Under the pieces are notes generated by a model. It made no database searches, was not told where the DNA came from, and saw only the letters and a list, made by a program, of their open reading frames with translations. The translations under genes and the position numbers were made by a program. From positions 272,347,369 to 272,411,368 of the forward strand of contig NC_057807.1 of the NCBI RefSeq assembly GCF_018294505.1: a stretch of DNA of 64,000 nt, given 5' to 3'. The number at the start of each line of letters is the position of its first letter. Position 1 is the first letter of the stretch. This document shows, piece after piece, positions 20,266 through 32,409 of the stretch. The stretch is from Triticum aestivum. Taxonomy: Eukaryota > Streptophyta > Magnoliopsida > Poales > Poaceae.

Positions 20266-23200
20266 TGTGGCACCCCGGCTCGGAGAGACCGGAACACCCT
20301 GTATTCCAGCATAGAGATTAAGACTTCTGGAATATGACATTCCTTGGCATAGAACAAATCAACTCTTTATTACAATTGATATGGATACAAGGGTTCCAAT
20401 ATAACAGGGAATTACATTGGCACGATGACACTACGCCTGACAGGTTGCTCTATGCTAGCAGCAGAACAACTCGTAGCAGCGGAATAACAATGACAGCGAT
20501 GGACTCCACTCCACAGGGACTCTGGCTAGAACGCTAATCCTAGCTCATAAACTCGGACTCCTCGGCAGGCATGCAAACACGACATGACCTGCAAACTGGC
20601 ATGACATGCCAGGTGAGTACTTTGAATGTACTCACAAGCTCACAACAACCAAAAGCAATCAAGACAAACAACAACATGGCATTTACATGTTAAAGCAATG
20701 ATAAACATGATACACTAGAGCAATATGAGCATGTCATAAGCACATGAACATGATGACACTAGCATGAAACATGTTAATAATATTGTGAACCAACTTACTC
20801 TATTCGGAGGTTACCTCGTAACCACCACATGTATCACTTACCATCATGGTCATCACACGATCACTTCAGGATCAAATCAAGCTTGGTATGAACAATACCA
20901 TAGTGATCATTACATGACCACAAGGAGCTTGATCTTTACCCGTGATTATCGCATAACACCACAAACATCAACCAACCTCGATATCCAAGATACCACTGCG
21001 ATCCTCTCACGATCACATAACGATGAACCAACTTCTTTCCTCAGCGAACCAGGGTTGTTTATTACTCATGTTATTATTACCGTTGACCCATAGTGTGACC
21101 TACCACGAACTGGGCCCATATCCGCCGGCGCGACTATAGATAGATTACACACTCTGTAGAGGTTAGTACACCGTACCCACACCACATAACCCATGGCCTC
21201 GTACTCCCATTCGCGTGTACCAACGACGTTCCAACAAAACCGATCTACTGCATGACACTCTCCCGGCCACTCCGACAAACTCCCCTTTGTGCTAAGTCAT
21301 GGGTGGCCCCGATGTCACCTCGTGACACCCAACAGCCACCGTCGTGGCAAAACAAAAATGGTCCTAAACGGGGACAAAGGGCCCTAACAACTATGGGCAC
21401 ACAAGGCTTATGGCCACCTACCTGATCAGGGTAGCGTGCGCACATAATCTTCCCTAGTTGGAGGCACCGGTGAGAGGCATGATGCACCGGTGAGAGGCAT
21501 GATAATAGATCGCATTAGGGCCTTCCCATACAGACAAGTGTGGCTGCACTGGTCAGCTCGACTCAATGGCACTATGACTCAGCCAACAGGTGTTCAAGTT
21601 CAATTAATATCCGGTTAACTTGAAGAGTAAATAGCTGAATCAAAATAGAGTAACATGATGCATATGAACATGGCATAAACATGAGCATGTATGGAAAGCA
21701 TAACCATATGAACATCAACAACAAATCATTTGGTCTATGAGATGCAAAAGAACATGACATAGCAAGGATCAAGTATTTCACAGGTACTATCATAACAAAT
21801 GATAATCGTGCATCGAGGAATATTACTACCACCAGCATGTACTACTACCAAGCATGACATATGAAAATAATACTGGCAAGAAGTACATACTAGCAAGGTG
21901 CATAAAAACATAGCATGGTGATGAGCATAGATCCACAAGCATAACCGAAACAGTAATAACAATAGTTAAATGAGAAAACATTTATTAAATATTTAAGTAG
22001 AAAACCATGGCTACTGCGAGGCCATTATGCAAGTGGCTGTCGTGGCTTGCCTAGGGTTGAAGGGTTCTCCGGGAGGAAGTGCGATGAAGGCGCGGAACGA
22101 TTCACCGGAATGTTTCTCTCTCGGAGGGGCTAGATAAGGGCAAGGGAAAAATGGCCATTTCCAGTATGTGGCAACATAGTTAAAATGGTACCAACATATC
22201 AGGCTCAATGAGACGAAGACGCGGGCTTTGGAATCACCCGATTCGGAGCTATGGTTGCGGAGTTATAGCCAGATGAATGCCAGGGACTAATTTGTAAAAA
22301 CTAAATATTCACCAATAAGCCCCTGAAGGGTTAAACAGAAAGCGTCTTTCGGGAGAATACACTTTCAGAGTTGTGAAAAGCGTCTTTCTGGCTGAAGAAC
22401 ACAAGAGTACGTTTTTAAGAGGGGAAAGCATACTTGCTAGAATCCGCTTCCACTTATCCATGTCAGCGCCCGGGTCAATGCCTTGTTAGGCTGACCGGTG
22501 GGGCCGAGTGGATGGCAGGACCCACTGGCAGGGCTGGGGTCGTCATCTTTTTCTTCCTCCCGCCAGGGCAGGACAGAGGCGTGGCTGGGCTCGGCCAGCG
22601 ACAGACTCGGCGGCTTCGGCCACCTCTGGTGAGGGCGCGGGCACCTGCGCTCAGGATGGAGTGCCGCATTTTCCTGGGCCGGTTGCGAACACCGGGGAAG
22701 AGCAGTGCGGCGGCGACTCAAGCATGACGGATGGGGGCGATGGGTGATGATGGGTAGGGAGCTCTGGTGGTGAGGAAACGAAGGCGGGAGCGCCGATGAG
22801 CTCGGGAGGGAGCAGCGTGGCAATCCACAGAGGAACATGGGCCGGGGGATGGTGCGGCCTTGGGGCTCGGCGAGGCAGAGAGCAGGAGGCGGCAGCCGTA
22901 CTTGGGGAAGGCGCAACCACGGGCACTCCAGCGGTGAGTGAAGGGGGTGGGGAAAATCGCCGGACTCCGGGGAGTCTACTGGTGAGGTGAGGGGGTGGAG
23001 AGAGGGCCCAGACTGGCTGGAATCGAGTGAACTCCGGCGATGGCCGCGACAGATGGAGGAGCAGAGGGGCGACTCCGGTGAGCTAGAAGGGGAATGGAGT
23101 GGGCAGTGAGGTGCAGAGGAGGTTGGGGACGCTCTTTATAGGCCCGGGGAGAGATCGGGAGGGCTCTAGAGCTCTCGACCGACCAGACAAGGAGAGGGTA

Positions 23201-24704
23201 GAGAGGTTTGAGTCATGGGGGAGCTCGGTTTGACTCAACAACGGCGAGATAGGGCGGGGCAGGGGCAGAGGAGTGATGGCATGGTCACGAGGTAGCTCCA
23301 GGACACGAAGAAATCTCGAGAAGAGGAGGTATGGGCGAGAACAGAGGGCTCCACTTGCCAGAGCATGCTCTTAGGCATGTCGTGCACATAGTCACCGCGT
23401 GAACACGGTGGTGACACGCGCTCTGGGCTGCCATACCATGTCTGCAAGATAGGTCATTCAACATTGAGTGCCAAGGAGGAAAGAACCAAGGGCAGGAAAA
23501 AAAAGAGATTTGCACATGACCCCAAAGAAGATCAACAACAAGGAGTTTGAAGTGATGTGAGAGAGATTGAGCAGGAGATAGACTCTGGTCTTTGGCTGAG
23601 AGTGGTCACATACTAAGATGATCATCTCTGCAAATTTTCAGCTCATTTGGATGAGTATAAGTGGTACTTGCTGTAGAATGCACCCCACTGGTCAGAAATG
23701 CAAACTATGAATTAGAAATTACATATCAAATGAGATTGAGCTGAATTTTGGAGGAGGTGAGTTATTTGGGAATATGAAGCTACTGTAAAAGTTTCATACC
23801 ATTTGGAAATACCAAGATGGTACTTGCTTCACAATGCAGCTCTTTGGACAAAATCTAATAAAAAATATAGAGAGATGATGGCTTGATGAATTGAGCCCAA
23901 ATTTTTGTGGAGAGATGTTATATGCATAGGAGCATGTCCTGGTAAATTTTTAGCAACAATGAAGCAATATAATATATAGTTACTTCACAACCTGAAATTC
24001 TGACCAGAAACCAAGATTTGATGCTGAGCTCACATAGAGTGATGAAATGAGCTCAAATTTTGAGGAGAGTCATGATTTGGGCATATTTAAAAGCTTGCAA
24101 AATTTCAAATTATTTGGATATGCCTAGCTTGTACTTCCTTCACAAGGCCTCTATTTGAACAGAAACTTTGAAAAATTTCTCAAGAATATTTACTAGGAAA
24201 ATAGAGCTGAATTTTGGCATGATGCAACGATATGGATAGGAAATAGTGCAAAAAATTTTGCGGGACAAAGAAGCAAAGATAAATGGCACTTCCTTCACCA
24301 AGTGCCAGCTAAGGCAGAATAGCAAAAGGAATATTTATGAATGATTTTTGAACCAGGCAAGGAATAATTTTGACATATCTTTGAAAGATATGTCCCATAG
24401 GATTTATGAGAATTTTGTGGGTGTAAAAAACATGATAGAAAGGTAGGTTGCTTCACAACCTAGGGCAAACAGGATTATTCCTTTAAAAGAAAAAGGAATC
24501 TTCCCAATAAAAAGAATATTGGGATATGGAGTAAGTTGAAAATGACATGATCTTGGGATGTTTTTGAGAATGGCAAGCCACTTTGGAACCTAGAAAGATC
24601 TGATCTTCCCAAGCTTCAAGATCATAGAGCCACAAAAACAAATCAAAGCAATTATCCAAAGAAATCCAAAAGAAAAAGAAAAAGGCAAAATCCAGGGTGT
24701 TACA
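20266..24704 (-). mobile_element. 4.4-kb solo LTR of a large-LTR retrotransposon
   Basis: The segment starts TGTGGCACCCCGG and ends CCAGGGTGTTACA, giving 5'-TG...CA-3' ends with a ~13-bp imperfect terminal inverted repeat. Perfect TGTAT duplications flank it, and no internal region or second LTR is found. It is probably a product of LTR-LTR recombination. Orientation is inferred as minus: the minus-strand start TGTAACACCCTGG resembles the Sukkula LTR start, and a minus-strand TATA-like TATAAAG (23134-23140) precedes a GC-rich segment (about 22430-23110). Open frames in the GC-rich part (for example 22437-22916) are low complexity and are not called. Family not named. Confidence 0.85.
23134..23140 (-). 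promoter_or_regulatory. Putative TATA box of the solo LTR
   Basis: TATAAAG on the minus strand, in a GC-rich context, followed in transcription direction by the GC-rich leader. The placement parallels the TATA motif in the Sukkula LTRs. Confidence 0.4.
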
Positions 24705-24709
24705 TGTAT
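24705..24709. repeat. TSD (TGTAT) right of solo LTR
   Basis: A perfect match to 20261-20265. Confidence 0.85.
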
Positions 24710-26259
24710 ACATGAATTTGGCTTGATTATTTGCTAGGAGACAACAAAATTAAAATGGTATACATGATTGGGTACGGCGACTGAAACACTTAGTGGATCC
24801 TCCAGCGAGGATCATCGCTGCCTTTGATCAAGAGTATTAGTCACTCCACAGATTTGAGTTGTTTGTCAACCAAGAACACCAATAAGCGAATCAAATCCAC
24901 ACTATGGTTCATTTCTTCTAGTAATTTGTTGCTAGGAAGTTTAATACCCAATAATGTCATTCCCAATCGATTGGCTACATCATCATTGTCATGTTAAAGT
25001 TTGACCGTGCTACCTAGTCCTTCATCCCCGAAAGACAATTCCGACAGTGCACTAAGCTACGTCGAGCTTTCAACATCATATTGTTTGGCCTGAAAGGCAA
25101 CTATGATTCTGAGCTTGCATTTTATAAGTGGTTTCAATAACCTTTTGCTTCACCATTCCTTTGGCTTGATGTCATCGCTGATCGATTACATCTTCACGAG
25201 ACCTCTCAACAAAATGTGTCGTGATCAAGCTCAACATTTTGACTTCTTCCAAGATGTGAATCGAATTCATGATGAGAAACACCATCCTTGCCACTGTATA
25301 ATTTGTGTTTTCATCGACAACATCCTAGCCTTCCTTCCAACACAGACTTGGTCATGTTTTGGTTATACCTTAAGTTCCTTGCTATTCCTGAAAATATTCC
25401 TTGTATTTCTTGTGATCTTCAGACCTAACCCTTACTTGAAACACCATATTATTCTACCACGAAGCATGACTGTGGTACTTCGAACATCAATACGAACATT
25501 AGAAGCACAATGCTAAATGTTTCTTGATCAATTATCCAAACACCGTTATACTGGTTAACATCATAAATTTCCTTGCCCCTTTATGTAAATGGTTATGTAC
25601 TTGTTATCCTGTCATGTATATCATGCTCTGCTTGTCCTTGGGAAATGTATACTCGTAATATTTGTGTATAAACACATTTTCCTTGCCACTAATTTGTTTA
25701 ACCTCTCTTGAGTATTTCGCCGGTGTACAACACATAGTGTAACCCTGTTGCTATTGTTGTTGATTTTCCGGTAACCACGGATGGACGAGAACCTTGCCAA
25801 TTGGTCAGCCTCATCTTAACGAGTAGGAAAATGGTTCTCCTTGTCCTGGCCGTTGGTACCGATGTTGTAGCCAACATAGCTGCCAAACTATTTTTTGACA
25901 CGCCTTGTTGTTGTCATCGTACAATATGCCACCATCCTTGTTGATCATCATGGTGGTATTAAGTGGGTCACATTGATTTTGATCATCCTTGTGATCTAAA
26001 TACTACTTGGGTCATCAGACGCATTCTTTGTGCAATCTGTTTTGTTCTTTGAGATTAGTGGTGTACCTACCTTCCGTTTCCTAATTTGTTTCCGCGACTA
26101 TAATTTCCCCTTCTATTTGAACATGTCATTCTTTTAAATTCCCTCATGAGAGATCTCTTGATCCTAAAGTTTCATACAAATCAACTATATGATCCTTGTC
26201 TCTAAAGTTACTCTATGTGTGGCTTCATATGTATTCGACGGGCCACCTCACCTGAGTTG
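24710..26259 (+). mobile_element. Decayed retrotransposon-like remnant
   Basis: No intact frame. The part at about 25700-25910 resembles 32870-33060 of element H (shared words such as GTAACCAC.G.TGGA.GAGAAC and AGTAGGAAAATGGTTCTC-like). It is therefore probably an older copy of internal sequence from a related family. The rest is unassigned. Confidence 0.4.
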
Positions 26260-28007
26260 TGTCACACCCTGATTTTCATGCCACAACACTTAAGCTAATA
26301 AATCATGATAAATTGTGGTTTGATAAAAACTTTTGAGTGTTTGGTCTTTGCTTGATTTGATTTTAGTCTGCTGTTTGCAAGTGCTCTAAAAATCAAATAA
26401 ATCCTCCAACTCTTATACTCCTTCTCCTTGACCCAAAACCTTGCCCAATGATCATGCCATGTGTGTAGGACATAAAAATAATTTGTTGCAAAAATATTTT
26501 GGCCAAAAAGTATTTTCTAAATTAGGTTTTCCAAAAACCCCTGAATTGAGACTTGAACTACAATTACTTAATTAAGGGTGTGAAAAATCTTTCAAAAATT
26601 ATATTTGACTCCTATTAGATATAGGACTCCCCAAAACCACAAAAATATCACTTTCAAAGTTATTTTGCTACTTTATTTAAAGGCTTTTTATTAAGGCCAG
26701 AAATGATCTTTAATAGATGAAAATTATTTTAATGTTTCAAAAATATTTGAGAAAATTTAGGGAATCTGAGTGGACATATATTGTCCATATATAAGAGTTT
26801 AAACACATGGTCATGTTCAAAATATTGGTCAAACCCCTCAAAAACCCTTTATGGATATTTCAAGCTTTTGAAATATTTACAAAGGAAATATTCTTCATAA
26901 ATTCCAATAAAATTCTATCATGTCACATATGACACATTTGATGATCTTGCCAAGCCTCATGCCTTGAAGATCAAGGAAACATCATCCAATCCCCTCAAAA
27001 CCATTTCTGTACATTTTGAAGTTTGAGCAACTCTACATTGCCAAACATGTCCAAATGCTCTCAAACTTGGTGCACATGCTCAAATGGTGTAATTATGCAT
27101 CTAGACCAAATAGCACAAGTTGGAGAGGAGTATATCTTGATCAAAGTGCCCCAAAACCCTTTCTGACCAGATCCAAATTTGAACAATTCTACATTGCAAA
27201 CTTTTTACTTGTGACCTCAATTTTTTTGGACATTCTCACAACCTCAAATGATGATACTACACCAAGTGGTGCATCAACGAAGAATGATTTGCATGACTAA
27301 ATCTTGGAAAAGCCATTTCTGTTGATTTCTAGGGTTTACCAAAGTTACATTGGCCACTTTGCCCAAATAAGCTCAAATTTGGTGGAACACCCTAATTGTA
27401 TGTTCCATTTCACCCTGTTAATCCTCATGTCAAGTGGAATCCATTTGCTTGACCAAACTAGCATCAAACACCTTCTGGCAGAATGTCAAAATGCATGTTT
27501 CAACCCCTTCCACTAATCTCCATGAGCTGAACTTTTTCCCACAGCCTCACCTGCTCCTCCTCTACCTCATGCATGCTTTGCTGCCCAAGGAGCAATGATT
27601 AAGGGGGGAAGAGACCCATTTTTTCTCTCTAGACAGCCACTTTCCCCTTCCTTTCTCATCTCTCTCCCACTCCTGGCAAGTTCCAGAGCATCCAAAGCCT
27701 CCCTCCCTCTTGTTTATTCTTCCTGCAGATGCCAGACACAAGTGGACGCGCGGGTGCATGCGAAAAGCCGTGTACGCTGGCCATTTGCGTGCTCTGGAGC
27801 ATGAGGCAGAGCAGGCGATCATTGACACCACGTCCCCCGACCACCTCGAGCCTCCTCCTTGCGCTAGTCGAGGTGCCTCGATGTCCGCAACACACCACCG
27901 CGCTGGCCCCCTCCTTCCCCTCTCTGTCCTGCCCGTGCCGCGCGTGCCCAGAGCCGCCCGAGCCCGCCAATGCGTGTGCGAGCTCGTGGCTCCACCTGGC
28001 GCTCGCC

Positions 28008-28033
28008 CCTCTCTTTCTCTCTCTCTCTCTCTA
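28008..28033. repeat. (CT)n microsatellite
   Basis: CTCTCTTT followed by a CT dinucleotide run in the LTR of H, immediately left of the solo LTR insertion. Confidence 0.85.
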
Positions 28034-28041
28034 TCGTTCGC

Positions 28042-28046
28042 GTGGC
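28042..28046. repeat. TSD (GTGGC) left of Athila-type solo LTR
   Basis: GTGGC abuts TGATAACCC and recurs at 29445-29449. Confidence 0.92.
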
Positions 28047-29444
28047 TGATAACCCACAAGTGTAGGGGGTCGCAACAACTTTCGGGGGTAGAGTATTCAA
28101 CCCAAATTTATTGATCCGACACAAGGGGAGCCAAAGAATATTCTTAAGTATTAGCAGTTGAGTTGTCAATTCAACCACACCTGGATAACTTAGTATCTGC
28201 TGCAAAGTATTTAGTAGTATGATAGTAATGGTAACAGTGGCAAAAGTAAAGATAGCAGTTTTGTAGTAGTTGTAACAGTAGCAATGGAAAAGTAAATAAG
28301 CGAAGCACAATATGTGAAAAGCTCGTAGGTATTGGATCAATGATGGATAATTATGTCGGATGCGATTCCTCATGTAATAGCTATAACATAGGGTGACACA
28401 GAACTAGCTCCAGTTCATCAATGTAATGTAGGCATGTATTCCGAATATAGTCATACGTGCTTATGGAAAAGAACTTGCATGACATCTTTTGTCCTACCCT
28501 CCTGTGGCAGCGGGGTCCTAGTGGAAACTAAGGGATATTAAGGCCTCCTTTTTATAGAGTACCGGACCAAAGCATTAACACATAGTGAATACATGAACTC
28601 GTCAAAATATGGTCATCACCGAGAAGTATCCCGATTATTGTCACTTCGGGGTTGTCGGATCATAACACATAATAGGTGACTATAGACTTGCAAGATAGGA
28701 TCAAGAACTCACATATATTCATGAAAACATAATAGGTTCAGATCTGAAATCATGGCACTCGGGCCCTAGTGACAAGAATTAAGCATAGCAAAGTCATAGC
28801 AACATCAATCTCAGAACATAGTGGATACTAGGGATCAAACCCTAACAAAACTAACTTGATTACATGGTAAATCTCATCCAACCCATCACCGGCCAGCAAG
28901 CCTACGATGGAATTACTCACGCACGGCAGTGAGCATCATGAAATTGGTGATGGAGGATGGTTGATGATGACGATGGCGATGAATCCCCCTCTCCGGAGCC
29001 CCGAATGGACTCCAGATCAGCCCTCCCGAGAGAGATTAGGGCTTGGCGGCGGCTTTGTATCATAAAACGCGATGAAACTTTCTCTATGATTTTTTTCTCC
29101 GCGAAACGGAATATATGGAGTTGGAGTTGAGGTCGGTGGAGCATCAGGGGGCCCACGAGATAGGGGGCGCACCCAAGGGGAGAGGACGCGCCCCCACCCT
29201 TGTGGACAGGGTGTGGGCCCCCTGGCCTTGATTCTTTCGCCAGTATTTTTTATATTTTCCAAAAGTTATCTCCGTGGATTTTCAGGTCATTCCGAGAACT
29301 TTTGTTTTCTGCACAATAAACAACACCATGGCAGTTCTGCTGAAAACAACGTCAGTCCAGGTTAGTTTCATTCAAATCATGCAAGTTAGAGTCCAAAACA
29401 AGGGCAAAAGTGTTTGGAAAAGTAGACACGTTGGAGATGTATCA
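28047..29444 (-). mobile_element. Solo LTR, Athila-lineage Gypsy type (Sabrina/WHAM-like)
   Basis: 1398 bp with TG...CA ends: TGATAACCCACAAGTGTAGG at the left and ACGTTGGAGATGTATCA at the right. A perfect 5-bp duplication, GTGGC, flanks it. Read on the minus strand it starts TGATACATCTCCAACGTG and ends CACTTGTGGGTTATCA, the wording I associate with Triticeae Athila-type LTRs; the exact family name is from memory. There is no internal region, so it is a solo LTR nested in the 5' LTR of element H. The short ORFs inside are not called. Confidence 0.88.
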
Positions 29445-29449
29445 GTGGC
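29445..29449. repeat. TSD (GTGGC) right of Athila-type solo LTR
   Basis: A perfect copy of 28042-28046. Confidence 0.92.
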
Positions 29450-30850
29450 CGAGCCGCTGGGCTGGCCCAGTGTGCTGTGGTGCTAAACTGCACCCAGTGC
29501 ACACTTTAGGTATAAACCAGATCTTCTTCTTTTTATTTTCTAGTTAATTTCTAAAATCCATAGTTAACTCTTTTCCTGTCCAAATTTGATGATTCAAATT
29601 TCTACTGACTCCATAAATCAGGTTCTATTTAGGGCTATAGTGGACATTTTGTTTGTTCTTGGGTTTCACTGGATCCTTTAAAAAGGTCATTTATCCACAT
29701 AAGTCCACTTCAAAAATCCATATTATATTCATTTCAACTCCAAATTCTGTGAAACCAATTTCTAAATGTTTCTAAAATCATGCTTAATTTAATGGGTACT
29801 TCTACTCATTTTTATAAAAAGGCATTCTGCAGAGAACTTGCAGATCCATTAAATCCCTTATATCCTTCATATTGAAATGTTACAAAATATCCACTTATCC
29901 AATTCCGTTGAAATCACTTTGGTAATTCCTCATATGACCAGAGGTATCCTAGAAAATTCCAACTCACACTTTTAGAGCACTTTTATTTTTGCCTTGTGGT
30001 GTTGATTATTGTGATTGTTTCCGTTGTTAGTTGGCGAAGTAGACGGAGTACTTGGAGATGGACCAGAAGGTTTGAAGACTCTGAAGGACAAGGCAAGCAA
30101 CCTTTAACCATGTCTATGAAACCCTTTTTATGCATGTCATATAGCACTTTATTATTGTTGCGTCGGAATCATGATGAGATGGTAGCCACTTCGGTGGGTT
30201 GCCTTCGTTTCCTCCTTGTTGATACTTGCATTGTACATGACCCTACCTTCCTATGAGGTTATGCGGGTGGGAGTAGATAGGATGCTAAAGTAGTTGCTAC
30301 GCAAATGGGACGAGTATGCATGGTGTTGGAAACAAAAGTAAACTCAAAGACTTTTCGAAAACCCCATCGGGTGCCACTAACGCCCGAGGGAGATGGTGAG
30401 CTAGGTAACCACTTTATAAAGAAGTGGGTGTACCGGAGCAAGTTGTGTGGGAGTGCTTTCGAAAAAGGATAAGATTTAAGATTTGTCGACTGTCCCAACC
30501 TTACGTGCGCAACCACTCTACCCTTATATGGGAAAGGGCATTATTGATTACCTAGGTCGATACTAGCATGGTGCCCACATTACTAGTGATGGGGGTGACA
30601 TGAGGTCACTCTCGGGATGGGGTAGTGCCAGGTAGGGCAGCCATGACTATTTTTACAGGGCACCGGACACACTGTTGGTACCCCGTGCTTGTGGTATGTG
30701 ATGAATATGGGAGCGAGGCTCCACAGTTTTAAGATGTGAAATGTTGGGCAAGGGGGTTACTACCAATCGAGTGGACTCTATGTTAGTGCCGCCTAGGAAA
30801 AGATAGTGATCGTGTGCTGACCCCGGGTACTTGAGGTACCGCGGGTCGTG

Positions 30851-32384
30851 GATGACATGGAAGTTCCCCGGATCTTGTGGGTAAGGTGTGCAACCTCTGC
30901 AGAGTGTAAAACTATTCGAATAGCCATGTCCACGGTCAAGGACAGTTGGGCGGTGCTGCTTAAAATATGTCCAGAGTTTTACAAACTGCGTGTGTGTGTG
31001 TTGATCAAACTATTTGGGTTAAGTCAGATGCCTTGACACGATGATCAAGTTGGATTGGTGTCCAACTCTGCTTATGTTGATATCTATAACTTGTTCATAC
31101 GGATATCTGTACCCTCATGACAGGTTGATAGATCATGTCATTGCACTCAAAACTAGCTTTCTGCAAACCACCTACTTAGTGCTATATCATTGCATTATTA
31201 TGCCTTGTTCCAATCATGGGTTGCTTGCGAGTATATTCAAAGTACTTATTGGCTTGCCACTGGTTATTTAATTGGCCAGGCATGGAAGAACAGGAGTTCG
31301 AAGAGGAATTCTTTGGAGACTAACATGCGAACTAGGACGCTTTCCCAGTCAGAATGCCTGTCGGGTTCAGGCAGATGGCATGGGTTCTACTTATCAACGA
31401 AGATGTCCACTGCTTAAGTTTATTTGGTATTCAACTCTTGTGGCTTTATCTATGTAAGACTTGACCATAATGGTCATAATTTGTGTAAGATGGTATGTAT
31501 GGATGTAAGAGTCTTGTTATTCAGCTTCTATGTGTTCAGTGAGCATTGATCTCTGGGATCACTGTACATGTGCACTCGGTGATCACGACTTATGAGTCAG
31601 GGTCCCCATAGGATGACACGGAAGTTCCCCGGATCTTGTGGGTAAAGTGTGCAACCTCTGCAGAGTGTAAAACTATTCGAATAGCCATGTCCACCGTCAA
31701 GGATAGTTGGGCGATGCTGCTTAAACTATGTCCAGAGTTTTACAAACCACGCGCGTGCGCGCGTGTGTGTGTTGATGAAACTATTTGGGTTAAGTAAGAT
31801 GACTTGACACGATGATCAAGTTGGATTGGTGTCCAACTCTACTTATGTTGATATCTGTAACTTGTTCTTACGGATATCTGTACCCTCATGATGCATAATT
31901 TACAGGTTGATAGATCATGTCATTGCACTCAAAACTAGCTTTCTGCAAACTACCTACTTAGTGCTATATCATTGCATTATTATGCCTTGTTCCAATCATG
32001 GGTTGCTTGCGAGTACATTCAAAGTACTTATTGGCTTGCCACTGGTTATTTAATTGTCCAGGCATGGAAGAACAAGAGTTCGAAGAGGAATTCTTTGGAG
32101 ACGAACATGCGAACTAGGAAGCTTTCCTAGTCAGAATGCCTGTAGGGTTAAGGTAGATGGCATGGGTTCTACTTATCAACAAAGATTTCCGCTGCTTAAG
32201 TTTATTTGGTATTCAGCCCTTGTGGCTTTATCTATGTAAGACTTGACCATAATGGTCATAATTTGTGTAACACGGTATGTATGGATGTAAGAGTCTTGTT
32301 ATTCAGCTTCTGTGTGTTCAGTGAGCATTGATCTCTGGGATCACTGTACACGTGCACTCGGTGATCACGACTTATGAGTCGGGG
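30851..32384. repeat. ~761-bp tandem duplication at the 3' end of the H LTR
   Basis: Copy 1 (30851-31611) and copy 2 (31612 to about 32384) both begin GATGACA.GGAAGTTCCCCG and both end CACGACTTATGAGTC.GGGTC. They differ at scattered bases, and a GT/GC microsatellite near 31747-31772 is expanded in copy 2. Only copy 2 abuts the primer-binding site. Confidence 0.88.
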
Positions 32385-32396
32385 TCACCACAGAGC

Positions 32397-32409
32397 TGGT
32401 ATCAGATCC
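32397..32409 (+). promoter_or_regulatory. Primer-binding site of element H (initiator-Met tRNA type)
   Basis: TGGTATCAGATCC lies four bases after the LTR end. TGGTATCAGAGC is the usual complement of the plant initiator tRNA-Met 3' end, so one base differs. It fixes element H on the + strand. Confidence 0.7.

Larger units (their letters stand above)
26260..32392 (+). mobile_element. 5' LTR of large-LTR element H (interrupted and internally duplicated)
   Basis: It starts at about 26260 (TGTCACACCCTGATTTTC) and ends ..GGTCACCACA at 32392, just before a primer-binding-like TGGTATCAGATCC. The apparent 6.1 kb shrinks to about 4 kb after removing the solo LTR (28047-29444 plus TSD) and one copy of the 761-bp duplication. 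Sequence 27311-28041 is repeated in the 3' LTR at 42756-43436, which confirms LTR identity. The exact left boundary is not supported by a TSD, because the right end of H is outside the window or lost. Family not named. Confidence 0.65.

Noticed and set aside
25103..25516. 137-codon ORF in the remnant left of element H
   Set aside because: No gag, pol or host-protein motif. It lies in decayed repeat sequence; probably chance.
27562..28114. Overlapping ORFs up to 169 codons, with counterparts at 42958-43608
   Set aside because: GC-rich LTR sequence of element H. Frames are open on both strands and low complexity.
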